Shown: positions 1 to 8,907, counted from the first letter of the stretch. The stretch: 8,907 bases of DNA from Pseudomonadota bacterium (GCA_030612385.1 JAUWNZ010000037.1:1-8907), one strand, 5' to 3'. Notes: generated from the letters alone by a model not told the origin. Numbers and translations: made by a program.

Positions 1-311
1 TTGTAAAGGAGCTGGAAGAGAGGTTTGGTGTGTCTGCGGCTGCTCCGGTGTCTGTTGCTGCTCCCGCGGCAGCCGGTTCAGCTCAGGAAGCGGAAGAAAA
101 GAGTGAATTTGATGTTATTCTTACAGGATTCGGCGACCAGAAAATCCATGTTATCAAGGTTGTCAGGGCAGTGACGGGTCTGGGGCTTAAAGAAGCCAAA
201 ACCCTGGTTGACAGCGTACCAAAACCGGTTAAAGAAGCCGTGTCGAAAGATGAGGCTGAGGATATTAAGAAAAAACTGGAAGAAACGGGAGCCAGCGTGG
301 AGATCAAGTAA
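1..311 (+). CDS. rplL: 50S ribosomal protein L7/L12, C-terminal part (5' end outside window)
   Basis: L7/L12 forms the flexible stalk of the large ribosomal subunit. It is carried on L10 as dimers and recruits and stimulates the GTPase factors EF-Tu, EF-G and IF2. The reading frame is already open at base 3 ([15 protein letters not shown]) and gives 102 codons ending in TAA at 309-311. Compared with the usual length of about 120-130 residues, roughly the first 25 residues (the start of the dimerising, L10-binding N-terminal domain) lie upstream. The end of that domain is followed by an Ala/Pro/Val-rich hinge, then an acidic KSEFDVIL junction and the globular C-terminal domain. The conserved factor-binding helix pair is visible ([18 protein letters not shown]), and the protein ends in the typical GASVEIK. 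The GTG at base 30 is an internal valine codon, not the start. rplJ would be expected just upstream. Identification is secure. Confidence 0.97.
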   Translation, partial: VKELEERFGVSAAAPVSVAAPAAAGSAQEAEEKSEFDVILTGFGDQKIHVIKVVRAVTGLGLKEAKTLVDSVPKPVKEAVSKDEAEDIKKKLEETGASVEIK

Positions 312-321
312 AGGGTTAGTG

Positions 322-352
322 TCCGAACGAAAAACAGGATTTTTCGTTCGGA
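322..352. repeat. Perfect 13-bp inverted repeat, 5-nt loop
   Basis: The left arm TCCGAACGAAAAA (322-334) and right arm TTTTTCGTTCGGA (340-352) are exact reverse complements around the loop CAGGA. A G-T wobble (321/353) extends the stem by one. It begins 11 bases after the rplL stop codon. The U-run lies inside the stem rather than after it, and the downstream bases TCAGGG are not U-rich, so it does not fit the standard intrinsic-terminator pattern. It could be a weak attenuator, an RNase processing site, an mRNA-stabilising 3' end for rplL, or one copy of a dispersed palindromic repeat. Confidence 0.85.
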
Positions 353-431
353 TCAGGGAAGGCGAAAATTTTAACCACAGGAATACATTGAGTATCTTGA
401 GGATTAAAGTTTGAGTTTGACGCAAATATGG

Positions 432-451
432 GCGAAAAAGACAGTTTTCGT
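432..451. repeat. Short inverted repeat related to the first hairpin
   Basis: CGAAAA (433-438) pairs with TTTTCG (445-450), closed by a G-T wobble 432/451, over a six-base loop AGACAG. The core CGAAAA/TTTTCG and the flanking TTCAGG echo the hairpin at 322-352 (TTCGGA), suggesting a related or decayed copy. With only six Watson-Crick pairs, mostly A-T, it would be weak by itself. Confidence 0.55.
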
Positions 452-475
452 TCAGGCAAGAGTTACGCTATCTGC

Positions 476-507
476 ACGGTGGAGGCTGCGAGTTGTCTCT
501 CCTCCGT
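476..507. repeat. Imperfect 9-bp inverted repeat
   Basis: ACGGTGGAG (476-484) pairs with CTCCTCCGT (499-507), with eight Watson-Crick pairs and a single central T-T mismatch. A further G-T wobble at 485/498 is possible. The loop is about 12-14 bases. It is the most GC-rich structure in the spacer. No T-run follows (CGGATAAATTAA), so a standard terminator is not supported. It may act with the two upstream inverted repeats as a structured leader or processing region for rpoB, or simply be part of a dispersed repeat. Confidence 0.55.
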
Positions 508-656
508 CGGATAAATTAACTGAATATCTTAAAATTTCAATCCAATCCACTTACAGCGGACAGATGTTCCGGCCTTCTTTTGAATTGAGTCCAGTTTCAG
601 GGATTCGAATTTTTCAGGTTGGAGTCTTTACTTTTCCGTCAGGAGATAGACCGTAT

Positions 657-663
657 AAAAAGG
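657..663 (+). promoter_or_regulatory. Weak ribosome binding site for rpoB
   Basis: AAAAAGG lies six bases before the ATG at 670 and is the only Shine-Dalgarno-like match at normal spacing. A better match, AGGAG at 641-645, is 24 bases before the ATG, too far for normal use, and no ATG, GTG or TTG in the rpoB frame sits at its proper distance. The ATG at 670 is thus chosen on protein homology plus this weak site. Confidence 0.5.
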
Positions 664-669
664 TACACC

Positions 670-3600
670 ATGGGTCAGCTTAGAAAGAATTTTGGTCGTA
701 TTAGGAAGGTAATGGATATACCATATCTTATTGACGTCCAGAAAAAGTCATACGATGATTTTTTGCAGAGGGATGTTGCCCCGGATAAGAGGGGTAATTT
801 AGGTCTTCAAGCCGCCTTTAGGAGTGTTTTCCCTGTTTCTGATTTAAGCGGCAAATGTTCCCTCGAGTTTGTTAGTTATAAAGTAGGAGAGACCAGACAT
901 GATCTGAAAGAGTGCCTTCAGAGTGGCATGACTTATGCCGCTCCTTTGAAAATTGTGGTCAGGCTTGTTGTTTTTGATATTGACAGGGAGGGTACAGGGA
1001 AAGCAATCAGGGATATCAAAGAGCAGGAGATTTACTTTGGAGAGATGCCATTGATGTCAAGTAATGGCACCTTTATTGTCAATGGAACGGAACGGGTTGT
1101 AGTCAGCCAGCTTCACAGGTCTCCGGGGATATTCTTTGATCATGACAAAGGAAAAACGCATACCAGCGGGAAGCTCATATATTCAGCCAGAATTATTCCA
1201 ATCAGGGGTTCCTGGCTGGATCTTGAGTTTGATGTCAAGGATCTCCTTTATGTCAGAATAGACAGAAGAAGGAAGATGCCGGTGACGATCCTCTTGAAGG
1301 CAATGGGGAATACTACAGAGGGTCTCCTGTCCTACTTTTATAATATTAAAGAAGTATTTCTAAAAGATGATAATACCTATATGTCGCTGGGCGACTTTCC
1401 TGTTGGTGAGAAAGCGATGGGGGATATTAAGGTTATTGAGACCGGAGAGGTTATTGTAAAGAAGGGAAGAAAAGTTACCAGATCGATTTTGAAAAAGATC
1501 GCTGAATTGAATATAGATCGAATGACGATAAGCGATGATGATCTTGTGGGGAAGATATCGTCGGCAGACGTATTGGATCCAGAAACTGATGAGCCGTTGT
1601 TGAAGTGCAACGATGAATTGACTGTGGAAAACCTGGAATTGCTCAGACAAAAGGGTGTTGAGAGGCTTCGTTTTATCCATCTTGAGGATGTGGCAAATGC
1701 TTCGATCAGGAATACCCTTCTGATCGATAAGGTTGAAACCACTGATGATGCCATAATAGAGATATACAGGAGACTTCGGCCAAGCAATCCACCAACCATG
1801 GAGATGGCATACAAGTTCTTCAATAATCTTTTTTTTAGTTCAGATAGTTATGATCTCTCCAAGGTGGGAAGGGCTAAAATGAATTACAAACTTGGCCTGG
1901 ATGTTCCTGTGGGTATGGCGGTGCTGCGGAATGAAGATATAATGACAGCGGTTAAATATCTCATCGATCTCAAGAATGGCGTGGGTGATTGCAGTGTCGA
2001 TGACATTGATCATCTGGGCAACAGGAGGGTTAGATCCGTTGGTGAGCTTATCGAAAATCAGTACAGAATAGGCCTGGTCAGAATGGAACGAGCCATTAAG
2101 GAGAAGATGAGCCTTCAGGATGTTGAAACCATGATGCCCCATGATCTTATAAATGCCAAGCCTGTTTCAGCTGTTGTCAATGAGTTTTTCATTAGCAGTC
2201 AACTGTCGCAGTTTATGGCTCAGACAAACCCGCTGTCGGAAGTTACGCACAAAAGGAGACTGTCCGCTCTCGGTCCTGGAGGACTTACCAGGGAGCGGGC
2301 AGGTTTTGAGGTGAGGGATGTCCATTCGTCTCACTACGGCCGAATATGCCCTATTGAAACCCCTGAGGGCCCCAATATAGGTCTGATTGTTTCTCTCAGT
2401 ACCTTTGCGAAGGTGAATGAATTCGGTTTTATAGAAACGCCGTACAGGGTGGTAAGAGATGGAAAGGTTTTGGATGATGTCAGATACTTGACGGCGATGG
2501 AGGAGGAAAAATATATCGTAGCCCAGGCAAATACACCGCTCGATTCAGATGGAAGATTTGGTAATAAACTTATTTCTGCCAGAAGCGGGGATAATTTTGT
2601 TGTTGTTCCGCCTGCTGAAGTTGACCTCATGGACGTATCACCCAGTCAGCTCGTGAGTGTTGCGGCCGGGCTTATCCCCTTTTTGGAACATAATGATGCC
2701 AACCGTGCTCTGATGGGTTGTAATATGCAGCGGCAGGCGGTGCCGCTTGTAAGACCTGAAAACCCTATCGTGGGTACGGGAATGGAGTCAGTTATTGCGC
2801 GGGACTCCGGCACCGTTGTTCTGGCAAGAAGGTCCGGTGTTGTGGAGAGTGTGGATGCTTCAAGAATAGTGGTTAAGTGTGATGATGAGATGAGAGATCA
2901 GTTTGATACAGGAGTTGACATATACAACCTGACCAAGTTTCAACGATCCAACCAGGATACATGCTTTAACCACAAACCTGTTGTCAACAACGGAGATAGA
3001 GTAAACCGAGATGATATAATAGCTGATGGACCTGCCACCGATAATGGGGATCTGGCGCTTGGGAGAAATATTGTAGTCGCCTTTATGTCCTGGGGGGGAT
3101 ACAATTATGAAGATTCCATATTGATCAGTGAAAGATTGATAAAGGAGGACATCTATACCTCTATCCATATTGAAGAATTTGAGGTGATGGCCAGGGATAC
3201 GAAACTCGGTAAGGAGGAAATTACCAAGGATATTCCCAATGTGGGAGAGGATGCCCTTTGGAGCCTGGATGAAAGTGGAATAGTTCGTATAGGGGTGTCG
3301 GTGAAGCCGGATGATGTTCTTGTCGGCAAGATTACGCCTAAGGGGGAAACACAACTATCTCCTGAGGAAAAGTTGCTGCGAGCCATATTTGGCGAGAAGG
3401 CAGGTGATGTCAGGGATACGTCTCTGCGTGTGCCGCCCGGTGTTGAAGGTGTGGTGATAGATACAAAGACATTTACACGCAAGGGAACGAAAAAGGATAG
3501 CAGGTCACAGAGTATAGAAGATGAGGGAATTGAGCATCTGCTCAAAGACAGAGATGATGAAATCAGGATTATTACGGATAATGTCAGGGAGGAGATTTCA

Positions 3601-4755
3601 GGTTTACTAATCGGTAAGACTTCTGCATCTAAGCTGGTTGATCCAAAAAAGAAAAAGACGTTGTTGAAAGAGGGCGAAGAGATTACCGAAGACATATTGA
3701 ACAAGACACCATTTAGCTCCTGGAACGAGATATCGCTGTTAGATGATGGGACGAACGAGAAAACGGAATCTCTGTTCTCTCGTTTCTTTAAAAAAATTGA
3801 GATAGTTGAGACTTCTTTTGATAAAAAGATAGAAAAGTTAAAGAGCGGAGATGAGCTCGCTCCGGGCGTGATAAAAATGATCAAGGTTTATGTTGCCATA
3901 AAGAGAAAGCTTTCTGTCGGCGATAAGATGGCCGGAAGGCATGGCAATAAAGGGGTTCTCTCCAGGATACTTCCTGAAGAAGATATGCCATATCTGAGTG
4001 ATGGCACTCCTGTTGATATAATATTGAATCCACTTGGTGTGCCATCGCGCATGAATGTGGGGCAGATATTAGAAACCCATCTTGGGTGGGCGGCAAAGGG
4101 ATTGGGAGAAAAGATAAATTCTTTGTTCGACAAAAATGGCAGTGTGGATCTTTTTAAGGGGGAGATAAAAAAAATATATTCCTCTCCAGAGATTGACAGT
4201 TTTATTGACGGGTCTTCCGAGGAGGAGATCGGGAAATTTATCAATAGATTAAAAAGTGGCATCCGGATAGCTACGCCGGTTTTTGATGGAGCCGGCGAAG
4301 GCGAGATAAAAGATATGCTAAAGCAGGCTGATCTCCCGGAAAGTGGACAGACCTTACTCTTTGATGGCAGGACCGGCGAGCCCTTTGATAAGGAAATAAC
4401 TGTGGGAGTTGCTTATATGTTGAAGCTCCATCATCTTGTTGACAATAAGATTCACGCCAGATCCATTGGCCCCTATTCCCTTGTCACACAGCAGCCTCTC
4501 GGAGGTAAAGCTCAGTTTGGAGGCCAGAGGTTGGGGGAGATGGAGGTCTGGGCTTTAGAGGCCTATGGCGCTGCCTACTCATTGCAGGAGTTTCTTACAG
4601 TAAAATCAGACGATGTAGTTGGAAGGACAAGAGTATATGAATCCATTGTTAAAGGGGAACATAGATTTGAAGCTGGAGTTCCCGAGTCCTTTAATGTTCT
4701 CGTCAATGAGTTGAAAGGGCTCTGCCTCGATGTGGAGTTGATTGAGGAAGAGTAG
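670..4755 (+). CDS. rpoB: DNA-directed RNA polymerase subunit beta
   Basis: Beta is one of the two large catalytic subunits of RNA polymerase. It contributes the rifampicin pocket, nascent-RNA contacts and sigma-binding flap. The frame gives 1361 residues, close to the usual proteobacterial length (E. coli 1342), ending in TAG. The protein starts [20 protein letters not shown]. An in-frame TTG at 619 would add 17 residues but has no ribosome binding site and no recognisable family sequence. Visible landmarks: the rifampicin region from S509 (SSQLSQFM) to L534; WGGYNYEDS at 808-816, with the acidic pair E814/D815; the flap region starting near K891 ([11 protein letters not shown]); active-site lysines K1086 and K1094 in [13 protein letters not shown]1262 in KIHARS; and the C-terminal [10 protein letters not shown] and PESFNVL motifs. 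Both beta lineage inserts are present. Position 517 is Ala (GCT 2218-2220) where E. coli has Asp516, and HSSHYGR replaces HPTHYGR. Eight T residues occur at 1829-1836 within the frame. The frame is intact. Confidence 0.98.
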   Translation: MGQLRKNFGRIRKVMDIPYLIDVQKKSYDDFLQRDVAPDKRGNLGLQAAFRSVFPVSDLSGKCSLEFVSYKVGETRHDLKECLQSGMTYAAPLKIVVRLVVFDIDREGTGKAIRDIKEQEIYFGEMPLMSSNGTFIVNGTERVVVSQLHRSPGIFFDHDKGKTHTSGKLIYSARIIPIRGSWLDLEFDVKDLLYVRIDRRRKMPVTILLKAMGNTTEGLLSYFYNIKEVFLKDDNTYMSLGDFPVGEKAMGDIKVIETGEVIVKKGRKVTRSILKKIAELNIDRMTISDDDLVGKISSADVLDPETDEPLLKCNDELTVENLELLRQKGVERLRFIHLEDVANASIRNTLLIDKVETTDDAIIEIYRRLRPSNPPTMEMAYKFFNNLFFSSDSYDLSKVGRAKMNYKLGLDVPVGMAVLRNEDIMTAVKYLIDLKNGVGDCSVDDIDHLGNRRVRSVGELIENQYRIGLVRMERAIKEKMSLQDVETMMPHDLINAKPVSAVVNEFFISSQLSQFMAQTNPLSEVTHKRRLSALGPGGLTRERAGFEVRDVHSSHYGRICPIETPEGPNIGLIVSLSTFAKVNEFGFIETPYRVVRDGKVLDDVRYLTAMEEEKYIVAQANTPLDSDGRFGNKLISARSGDNFVVVPPAEVDLMDVSPSQLVSVAAGLIPFLEHNDANRALMGCNMQRQAVPLVRPENPIVGTGMESVIARDSGTVVLARRSGVVESVDASRIVVKCDDEMRDQFDTGVDIYNLTKFQRSNQDTCFNHKPVVNNGDRVNRDDIIADGPATDNGDLALGRNIVVAFMSWGGYNYEDSILISERLIKEDIYTSIHIEEFEVMARDTKLGKEEITKDIPNVGEDALWSLDESGIVRIGVSVKPDDVLVGKITPKGETQLSPEEKLLRAIFGEKAGDVRDTSLRVPPGVEGVVIDTKTFTRKGTKKDSRSQSIEDEGIEHLLKDRDDEIRIITDNVREEISGLLIGKTSASKLVDPKKKKTLLKEGEEITEDILNKTPFSSWNEISLLDDGTNEKTESLFSRFFKKIEIVETSFDKKIEKLKSGDELAPGVIKMIKVYVAIKRKLSVGDKMAGRHGNKGVLSRILPEEDMPYLSDGTPVDIILNPLGVPSRMNVGQILETHLGWAAKGLGEKINSLFDKNGSVDLFKGEIKKIYSSPEIDSFIDGSSEEEIGKFINRLKSGIRIATPVFDGAGEGEIKDMLKQADLPESGQTLLFDGRTGEPFDKEITVGVAYMLKLHHLVDNKIHARSIGPYSLVTQQPLGGKAQFGGQRLGEMEVWALEAYGAAYSLQEFLTVKSDDVVGRTRVYESIVKGEHRFEAGVPESFNVLVNELKGLCLDVELIEEE

Positions 4756-4817
4756 AAATATTAAAATGAAAAATGAACTGATGAGTTCGACAACTTGCTG
4801 AGATTACATTCTTTTTT

Positions 4818-4849
4818 AACTCGAAACCCGAAACCCGAAACTCGAAACT
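4818..4849. repeat. Tandem heptamer AACYCGA, four copies plus partial
   Basis: Four contiguous 7-base units occupy the rpoB-rpoC spacer: AACTCGA, AACCCGA, AACCCGA, AACTCGA, followed by a partial AACT. The outer units carry T and the inner units C at the fourth base. The word TTTTAAC flanks the array on both sides (4814-4820, overlapping the first unit, and 4851-4857). The array ends nine bases before the rpoC ribosome binding site, so a change in copy number would alter only the untranslated linker. The rest of the 118-base spacer (4756-4817) is AT-rich and shows nothing recognisable. Confidence 0.85.
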
Positions 4850-4857
4850 GTTTTAAC

Positions 4858-4864
4858 AGGGAGA
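4858..4864 (+). promoter_or_regulatory. Ribosome binding site for rpoC
   Basis: AGGGAGA lies just upstream of the GTG at 4874, with GGGAG ending ten bases before it. It supports the GTG as the start of rpoC. There is no in-frame ATG nearby that would give a better N-terminus. Confidence 0.65.
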
Positions 4865-4873
4865 TATAGCTTA

Positions 4874-7800
4874 GTGGAAGATATTTTCAGCTTTTTTGAA
4901 AAACCGAAGGATCCTGTAAGGTTTGATGCGATAAAGATATTAATAGCCTCACCGGAGAAGATACTTTCGTGGTCTCATGGGGAGGTTAAAAAACCTGAAA
5001 CAATAAATTACAGGACGTTCAAGCCGGAGAAGGACGGGCTCTTCTGCGCGAGGATATTCGGTCCGGTCAAAGATTACGAGTGTCTCTGCGGCAGATATAA
5101 AAGAATGAAACACAGAGGGGTTGTCTGCGAGAAGTGTGGTGTTGAAGTTATCCAGTCAAAGGTTCGCAGAGAGAGAATTGGACATATAACCTTAGCGGCG
5201 CCTGTGGCCCATATCTGGTTTCTTAAGAGTCTTCCCAGCCGAATAGGGAATGTGCTTGATTTGACCCTTAAAGAACTTGAAAGAGTGCTCTATTTTGAGT
5301 CCTGGATCGTGTTGGATCCGAAAAATACGTCTTTGAAAAAAAAGGAAGTCGTTTCAGAGGAAAGGTATTCGGAGTTAAAGGAGGAATATGGCTCAGATGC
5401 CTTTGAGGCAGGAATAGGCGCTGAGGCTGTCAGAAAACTTCTCGAAGAGGTCGATTTAAATAAACTGGATGAGGAACTCAGATCAGGGTTGAAGACAGTC
5501 ACATCTGAAACCAAAATGAAAAAACTGGCGAAAAGGTTAAAAATTGTCAATGCTCTTAAAGAATCAGGAAACAGACCTGAATGGATGGTTCTAACGGTTT
5601 TGCCTGTAATTCCTCCCGAACTGCGGCCCCTTGTGCCCCTTGAGGGCGGTCGTTTTGCCACATCGGACCTCAACGATCTTTACAGGAGGGTCATAAACAG
5701 GAATAATCGCCTGAAGCGTTTGCAGGAGCTCTCTGCGCCGGAAATTATCATAAGGAACGAGAAAAGAATGCTGCAGGAAGCAGTCGATGTCCTCTTTGAT
5801 AATGGCAGGAGAGGAAGAGCGATTACCGGTTTTAATAAGAGACCGCTTAAATCCCTGTCGGATATGCTGAAGGGAAAGCATGGAAGGTTTAGACAGAATC
5901 TTCTCGGCAAGAGAGTCGATTACTCAGGGAGATCAGTAATTACAGTAGGTCCCGACCTGAGATTGCACCAATGCGGACTTCCTGAAAAGATGGCGTTGGA
6001 ACTCTTCAAGCCTTTCATTTATAATAAGCTTGAGGAGAAAGGCTATGTCACTACCGTGAAGAGCGCCAAGAAGATGGTCGAAAAAGAGCTTCCCGAGGTG
6101 TGGGAGGCATTAGGTGAAGTTGTTCGTGAATATCCTGTTTTGCTGAATCGCGCTCCAACATTGCACAGACTTGGTTTCCAGGCTTTTGAGCCTGTGCTTA
6201 TACAGGGGAAGGCGATACAGCTTCACCCTCTGGTCTGTCCCGCATTTAATGCTGATTTTGACGGCGATCAGATGGCTGTTCATGTGCCACTGTCAATTGA
6301 AGCGCAGACGGAAGCCAGGGTTCTTATGATGTCCACAAATAACATCCTTTCCCCGGCTAACGGCAAGCCGATTATTGTCCCTGGTCAGGATATTGTTCTC
6401 GGTATATATTATATGACCAGATTCAAGGATCATGTTGAAGGAGAAGGGATGGTTTTTTCCTGTCCCGATGAGGTAAGGAGCGCCTTCGATAATGGTGTAG
6501 TTGCTCTTCATGCAAAGATTAAGGTTCGGGTTGGCGGCAAACTTACGGACACAACAGCAGGAAGAGTTTTACTTTATGAGATTGTTCCGGAAGAGATTCC
6601 TTTTGATATCATCAACAGGGTTATGAATAAGAAGGCGCTTGCAGACCTCATTGACTACTGCTATAGATCTTGCGGGGATAAGGCAACGGTATTGCTTGCG
6701 GATAGATTGAAGGATATTGGTTTTGTATTTGCCACAAAGTCCGGGGCATCGTTTGCAATGGATGATATGGTTGTGCCTGCCGGTAAAAAAAATATTGTTG
6801 CAAAGGCTGACGAAGATGTCCTGGAGATTCAAAAGCAGTATATGGATGGCCTTATTACCGATGGGGAACGTTACAACAAGGTCATAGATATCTGGGCCCA
6901 GGCTACTGAGAGAGTTGCAGATGAGATGCTTGGAGCTATCGGAACAGAAGAAATAGAGGGGACTGATGGCAAGAAGGAGAAAATAGAGAGTTTTAATCCT
7001 ATCTTTATGATGGCTGATTCAGGCGCAAGGGGGAGCGCCGCCCAGATAAGACAGCTCGCAGGGATGAGGGGATTGATGGCAAAACCATCGGGGGAAATTA
7101 TTGAAACCCCTATTACCGCAAACTTCAAGGAAGGTCTATCGGTACTCCAGTATTTTATTTCTACGCATGGCGCCAGAAAGGGACTTGCCGACACTGCCCT
7201 TAAAACAGCAAATTCAGGGTATCTTACCAGAAGACTTGTCGATGTGGCGCAGGATTGTATTATTACCGAGGATGATTGCGGGACGATCGACGGAATCTAT
7301 GTCTCCGCCCTGCTGGAAGGTGGGGAGATCATAGAAACGGCGGGTGAGCGTGTTTTAGGAAGGGTTGCCCTGGATGACGTCAAAGATCCTTTCACCGGAG
7401 AGATCCTGGTAAAGGCGAATCAGGAAATTGATGAAACTCTGGCTGAGAAGATTGACCGGGCCGGTATAGAAAAGGTCAGGATAAGATCTGTTCTGACCTG
7501 TAATTCGAGGCATGGCGCCTGTGCAAGATGTTATGGGAGGGATCTTTCCCATGGGCACCTGGTAAATATTGGCGAGGCAGTCGGCATCATTGCGGCCCAA
7601 TCCATTGGCGAGCCGGGGACCCAGTTAACTATGAGGACTTTCCATATCGGTGGAACCGCAAAGTTTGAAGAGCACTCTACTCTTGAGGCGAGACATGATG
7701 GCACCATAAAATTTGTGAATCTCCATACGGTTGTCGGGGGCGATGGGAAAGATATTGTGGCGATGAACAGAAACGGAGAGGTTCACGTACTGGATGAGAA

Positions 7801-8907
7801 GGCAAGAGGCCGCGGCAAGTATTCTGTTCCTTATGGAGCACATCTGAAGGTGAATGATGGCCAGGAGATAGAGGTGGGAACCCTGATCGCAGAATGGGAT
7901 CCTTTTTCTATCCCGGTTCTTTCGGAAGTTAGCGGGATAATAAAATTTGGGGATATTAGCGAAGGGGTCACCATGAAGGAACAGGTTGATGAGGCGACCG
8001 GTCTTTCCAGGAAGGTCATTGTTGAAGACAGGGATTCAAATTTGCGTCCGAGGATATCAATAAAGGATAGTGAAGGAAGGACAGTTAAGATACCCGGAAC
8101 GAAGAGGGTGGCGGCGAGGTACCAGCTGTCAGTTGGCGCGAATATCGTTGTTTCAGAGGGCGATTTTGTACATTCCGGTGATATTATTGCCAAAGTTCCC
8201 AGGGAGACCACGAAAACAAAAGATATTACAGGAGGGCTTCCCAGGGTGGCGGAGCTCTTTGAGGCGCGAAAGCCGAAGGAATACGCTGTAATAGCAGAAA
8301 TCGACGGGGCAGTTTCTTTTGCCAAGGATGTTAAGGGGAAACGGAGAGTTGTTATAACTCCCGATGTTGGTGACAGTAGGGAGTATCTGATCCCCAAAGG
8401 GAAACATATAGGTGTACAGGAGGGTGACAGGGTTGTGTCCGGTGAACCACTTATGGATGGATCCAGGAATCCTCATGATCTACTTTCCATCAAAGGGGAA
8501 AAGGAGTTGGCCAGGTATCTGGTTGATGAAGTGCAGGAAGTTTACAGACTGCAGGGAGTCAAGGTTAATGACAAGCATATAGAGATTATTGTGAGCCAGA
8601 TGCTTCGTAGAATTAAAGTGATACAGCCGGGCGACACTTCTTTACTAACGGATGAGCAGGTTGAAAAACACAGGTTTGAAGAGGAAAATGAAAGGGTTGT
8701 CGCCCAGGGTGGCGATCCGGCAATAGGAGAACCGATGCTTTTGGGGATTACCAAGGCATCTTTGAACACCAAGAGCTTTATTTCAGCGGCATCCTTTCAG
8801 GAGACGACGCGCGTTCTCACAGAGGCCAGTTTGTCAGGGAAGGTGGATTATCTCAGGGGTCTCAAGGAAAATGTGATAATGGGAAGGTTGATCCCTGCAG
8901 GAACAGG
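4874..8907 (+). CDS. rpoC: DNA-directed RNA polymerase subunit beta' (3' end outside window)
   Basis: Beta' carries the catalytic magnesium site, clamp, bridge helix and trigger loop of RNA polymerase. Translation from GTG at 4874 gives [20 protein letters not shown] and stays open for 1344 codons plus two bases to the window edge, with no stop. It ends inside LIPAGTG, close to the C-terminus in relatives, so probably only some tens of residues are missing. Landmarks: zinc site 1 cysteines C70, C72, C85, C88; sigma-binding clamp helices from about 262 to 309 ([17 protein letters not shown]); catalytic NADFDGDQ at 459-466 with D461, D463, D465; bridge-helix region from S716 ([18 protein letters not shown]); zinc site 2 cysteines C802, C876, C883, C886; and trigger-loop residues M920, R921 and H924. 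A large insert follows before DITGGLPRV at 1117, matching the proteobacterial trigger-loop insert (SI3). All key residues are present. An A8 run (5336-5343) lies near the N-terminal third. It is co-directional with rpoB and probably co-transcribed, with a 118-base gap. Confidence 0.98.
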   Translation, partial: MEDIFSFFEKPKDPVRFDAIKILIASPEKILSWSHGEVKKPETINYRTFKPEKDGLFCARIFGPVKDYECLCGRYKRMKHRGVVCEKCGVEVIQSKVRRERIGHITLAAPVAHIWFLKSLPSRIGNVLDLTLKELERVLYFESWIVLDPKNTSLKKKEVVSEERYSELKEEYGSDAFEAGIGAEAVRKLLEEVDLNKLDEELRSGLKTVTSETKMKKLAKRLKIVNALKESGNRPEWMVLTVLPVIPPELRPLVPLEGGRFATSDLNDLYRRVINRNNRLKRLQELSAPEIIIRNEKRMLQEAVDVLFDNGRRGRAITGFNKRPLKSLSDMLKGKHGRFRQNLLGKRVDYSGRSVITVGPDLRLHQCGLPEKMALELFKPFIYNKLEEKGYVTTVKSAKKMVEKELPEVWEALGEVVREYPVLLNRAPTLHRLGFQAFEPVLIQGKAIQLHPLVCPAFNADFDGDQMAVHVPLSIEAQTEARVLMMSTNNILSPANGKPIIVPGQDIVLGIYYMTRFKDHVEGEGMVFSCPDEVRSAFDNGVVALHAKIKVRVGGKLTDTTAGRVLLYEIVPEEIPFDIINRVMNKKALADLIDYCYRSCGDKATVLLADRLKDIGFVFATKSGASFAMDDMVVPAGKKNIVAKADEDVLEIQKQYMDGLITDGERYNKVIDIWAQATERVADEMLGAIGTEEIEGTDGKKEKIESFNPIFMMADSGARGSAAQIRQLAGMRGLMAKPSGEIIETPITANFKEGLSVLQYFISTHGARKGLADTALKTANSGYLTRRLVDVAQDCIITEDDCGTIDGIYVSALLEGGEIIETAGERVLGRVALDDVKDPFTGEILVKANQEIDETLAEKIDRAGIEKVRIRSVLTCNSRHGACARCYGRDLSHGHLVNIGEAVGIIAAQSIGEPGTQLTMRTFHIGGTAKFEEHSTLEARHDGTIKFVNLHTVVGGDGKDIVAMNRNGEVHVLDEKARGRGKYSVPYGAHLKVNDGQEIEVGTLIAEWDPFSIPVLSEVSGIIKFGDISEGVTMKEQVDEATGLSRKVIVEDRDSNLRPRISIKDSEGRTVKIPGTKRVAARYQLSVGANIVVSEGDFVHSGDIIAKVPRETTKTKDITGGLPRVAELFEARKPKEYAVIAEIDGAVSFAKDVKGKRRVVITPDVGDSREYLIPKGKHIGVQEGDRVVSGEPLMDGSRNPHDLLSIKGEKELARYLVDEVQEVYRLQGVKVNDKHIEIIVSQMLRRIKVIQPGDTSLLTDEQVEKHRFEEENERVVAQGGDPAIGEPMLLGITKASLNTKSFISAASFQETTRVLTEASLSGKVDYLRGLKENVIMGRLIPAGT

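Larger units (their letters stand above)
312..669. other. Long structured rplL-rpoB spacer
   Basis: This 358-base non-coding stretch separates rplL from rpoB. It holds three inverted repeats (322-352, 432-451, 476-507). Two short words also recur as direct repeats: GGCGAAAA at 361-368 and 431-438, and TTTTCGTTCRG at 341-351 and 445-455. The part from about 312 to 510 is therefore partly built from iterated pieces. The part from 510 to 640 is AT-richer and shows an 8-base palindrome ATTCGAAT at 603-610, but nothing I can name. In E. coli the equivalent spacer contains an attenuator and an RNase III cleavage site that set the ratio of L12 to polymerase. A similar role is inferred here from position and structure only. 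A 90-codon TTG-started frame (411-683) crosses the spacer but looks fortuitous. No confident sigma-70 promoter was found. Confidence 0.75.

Noticed and set aside
322..352. The hairpin as a standard rho-independent terminator for rplL
   Set aside because: No U-run follows the stem, and a full stop here would cut off rpoBC, which normally depends on upstream promoters.
417..445. TTGACG at 417-422 as a -35 box for an rpoB promoter
   Set aside because: The bases 17 downstream (GACAGT region) do not resemble TATAAT, so a sigma-70 promoter is not supported.
619..669. TTG at 619 as an upstream start of rpoB adding 17 residues
   Set aside because: No ribosome binding site precedes it, and the family-like sequence begins at the ATG at 670 (MGQLRKNF).
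411..683. A 90-codon + strand open frame starting at TTG 411 and overlapping the start of rpoB
   Set aside because: It has no Shine-Dalgarno sequence, a TTG start, no recognisable protein family and it runs through two inverted repeats. It is more likely chance or part of a dispersed repeat.
1829..1836. Run of eight T in rpoB as a frameshift or assembly error site
   Set aside because: The protein reads through correctly ([13 protein letters not shown], as in relatives), so the frame is right. No evidence of programmed slippage.
3153..3884. A 243-codon minus-strand open frame within rpoB
   Set aside because: It is Ser/Phe/Ile-rich as expected for the complement of a well-conserved rpoB segment, and has no recognisable domain.
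7831..8397. A 188-codon minus-strand open frame opposite rpoC
   Set aside because: It lies wholly opposite conserved rpoC sequence (trigger-loop insert and DITGGLPRV) and resembles no known protein.
1..8907. A novel defence, mobile or biosynthetic system
   Set aside because: All long coding sequence is accounted for by rplL, rpoB and rpoC. No transposase, CRISPR repeats, tRNA or unknown long gene was seen on either strand.

Overview
The window is the core of a bacterial ribosomal-protein/RNA-polymerase operon, read entirely on the + strand: the 3' part of rplL (ribosomal protein L7/L12), the complete rpoB (RNA polymerase beta subunit, start at 670) and nearly all of rpoC (beta' subunit, start at 4874), which runs off the right edge without a stop codon. 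These are housekeeping genes. The order rplL-rpoB-rpoC is the classic bacterial one. The host looks like a Gram-negative bacterium of the Desulfobacterota/deltaproteobacterial type. Both large subunits carry the proteobacterial-style lineage inserts (beta inserts near residues 225-345 and 940-1060; an insert of about 190 residues inside the beta' trigger loop), and base composition is moderate, in the mid-40s %GC by eye. That placement is inference from remembered family sequences, not a computed tree.

Layout: 1-311 rplL (C-terminal 102 codons); 312-669 a 358-base non-coding spacer with three inverted repeats and short direct repeats; 670-4755 rpoB; 4756-4873 a 118-base spacer containing four tandem copies of a heptamer, AACYCGA; 4874-8907 rpoC, 1344 full codons plus two bases, probably lacking only the last few tens of residues. 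No tRNA, rRNA, CRISPR array, transposase gene or toxin/defence gene is visible on either strand. The minus-strand open frames are shadows of rpoB and rpoC.

How the parts work together: L7/L12 is the mobile stalk protein that recruits translation factors to the ribosome. Beta and beta' form the two pincers and the active centre of RNA polymerase. The shared operon ties ribosome and polymerase output together. In E. coli the L12-rpoB spacer holds a partial terminator and an RNase III site that lower polymerase output relative to L12. The structured spacer here sits in the same place and could play a comparable part, but its sequence is not that of a canonical terminator.

No convincing undescribed system is present. 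The points most worth a second look are the two spacers, whose repeats look like dispersed intergenic elements inserted into an essential operon, and an alanine in the rifampicin-binding region of beta where E. coli has Asp516.
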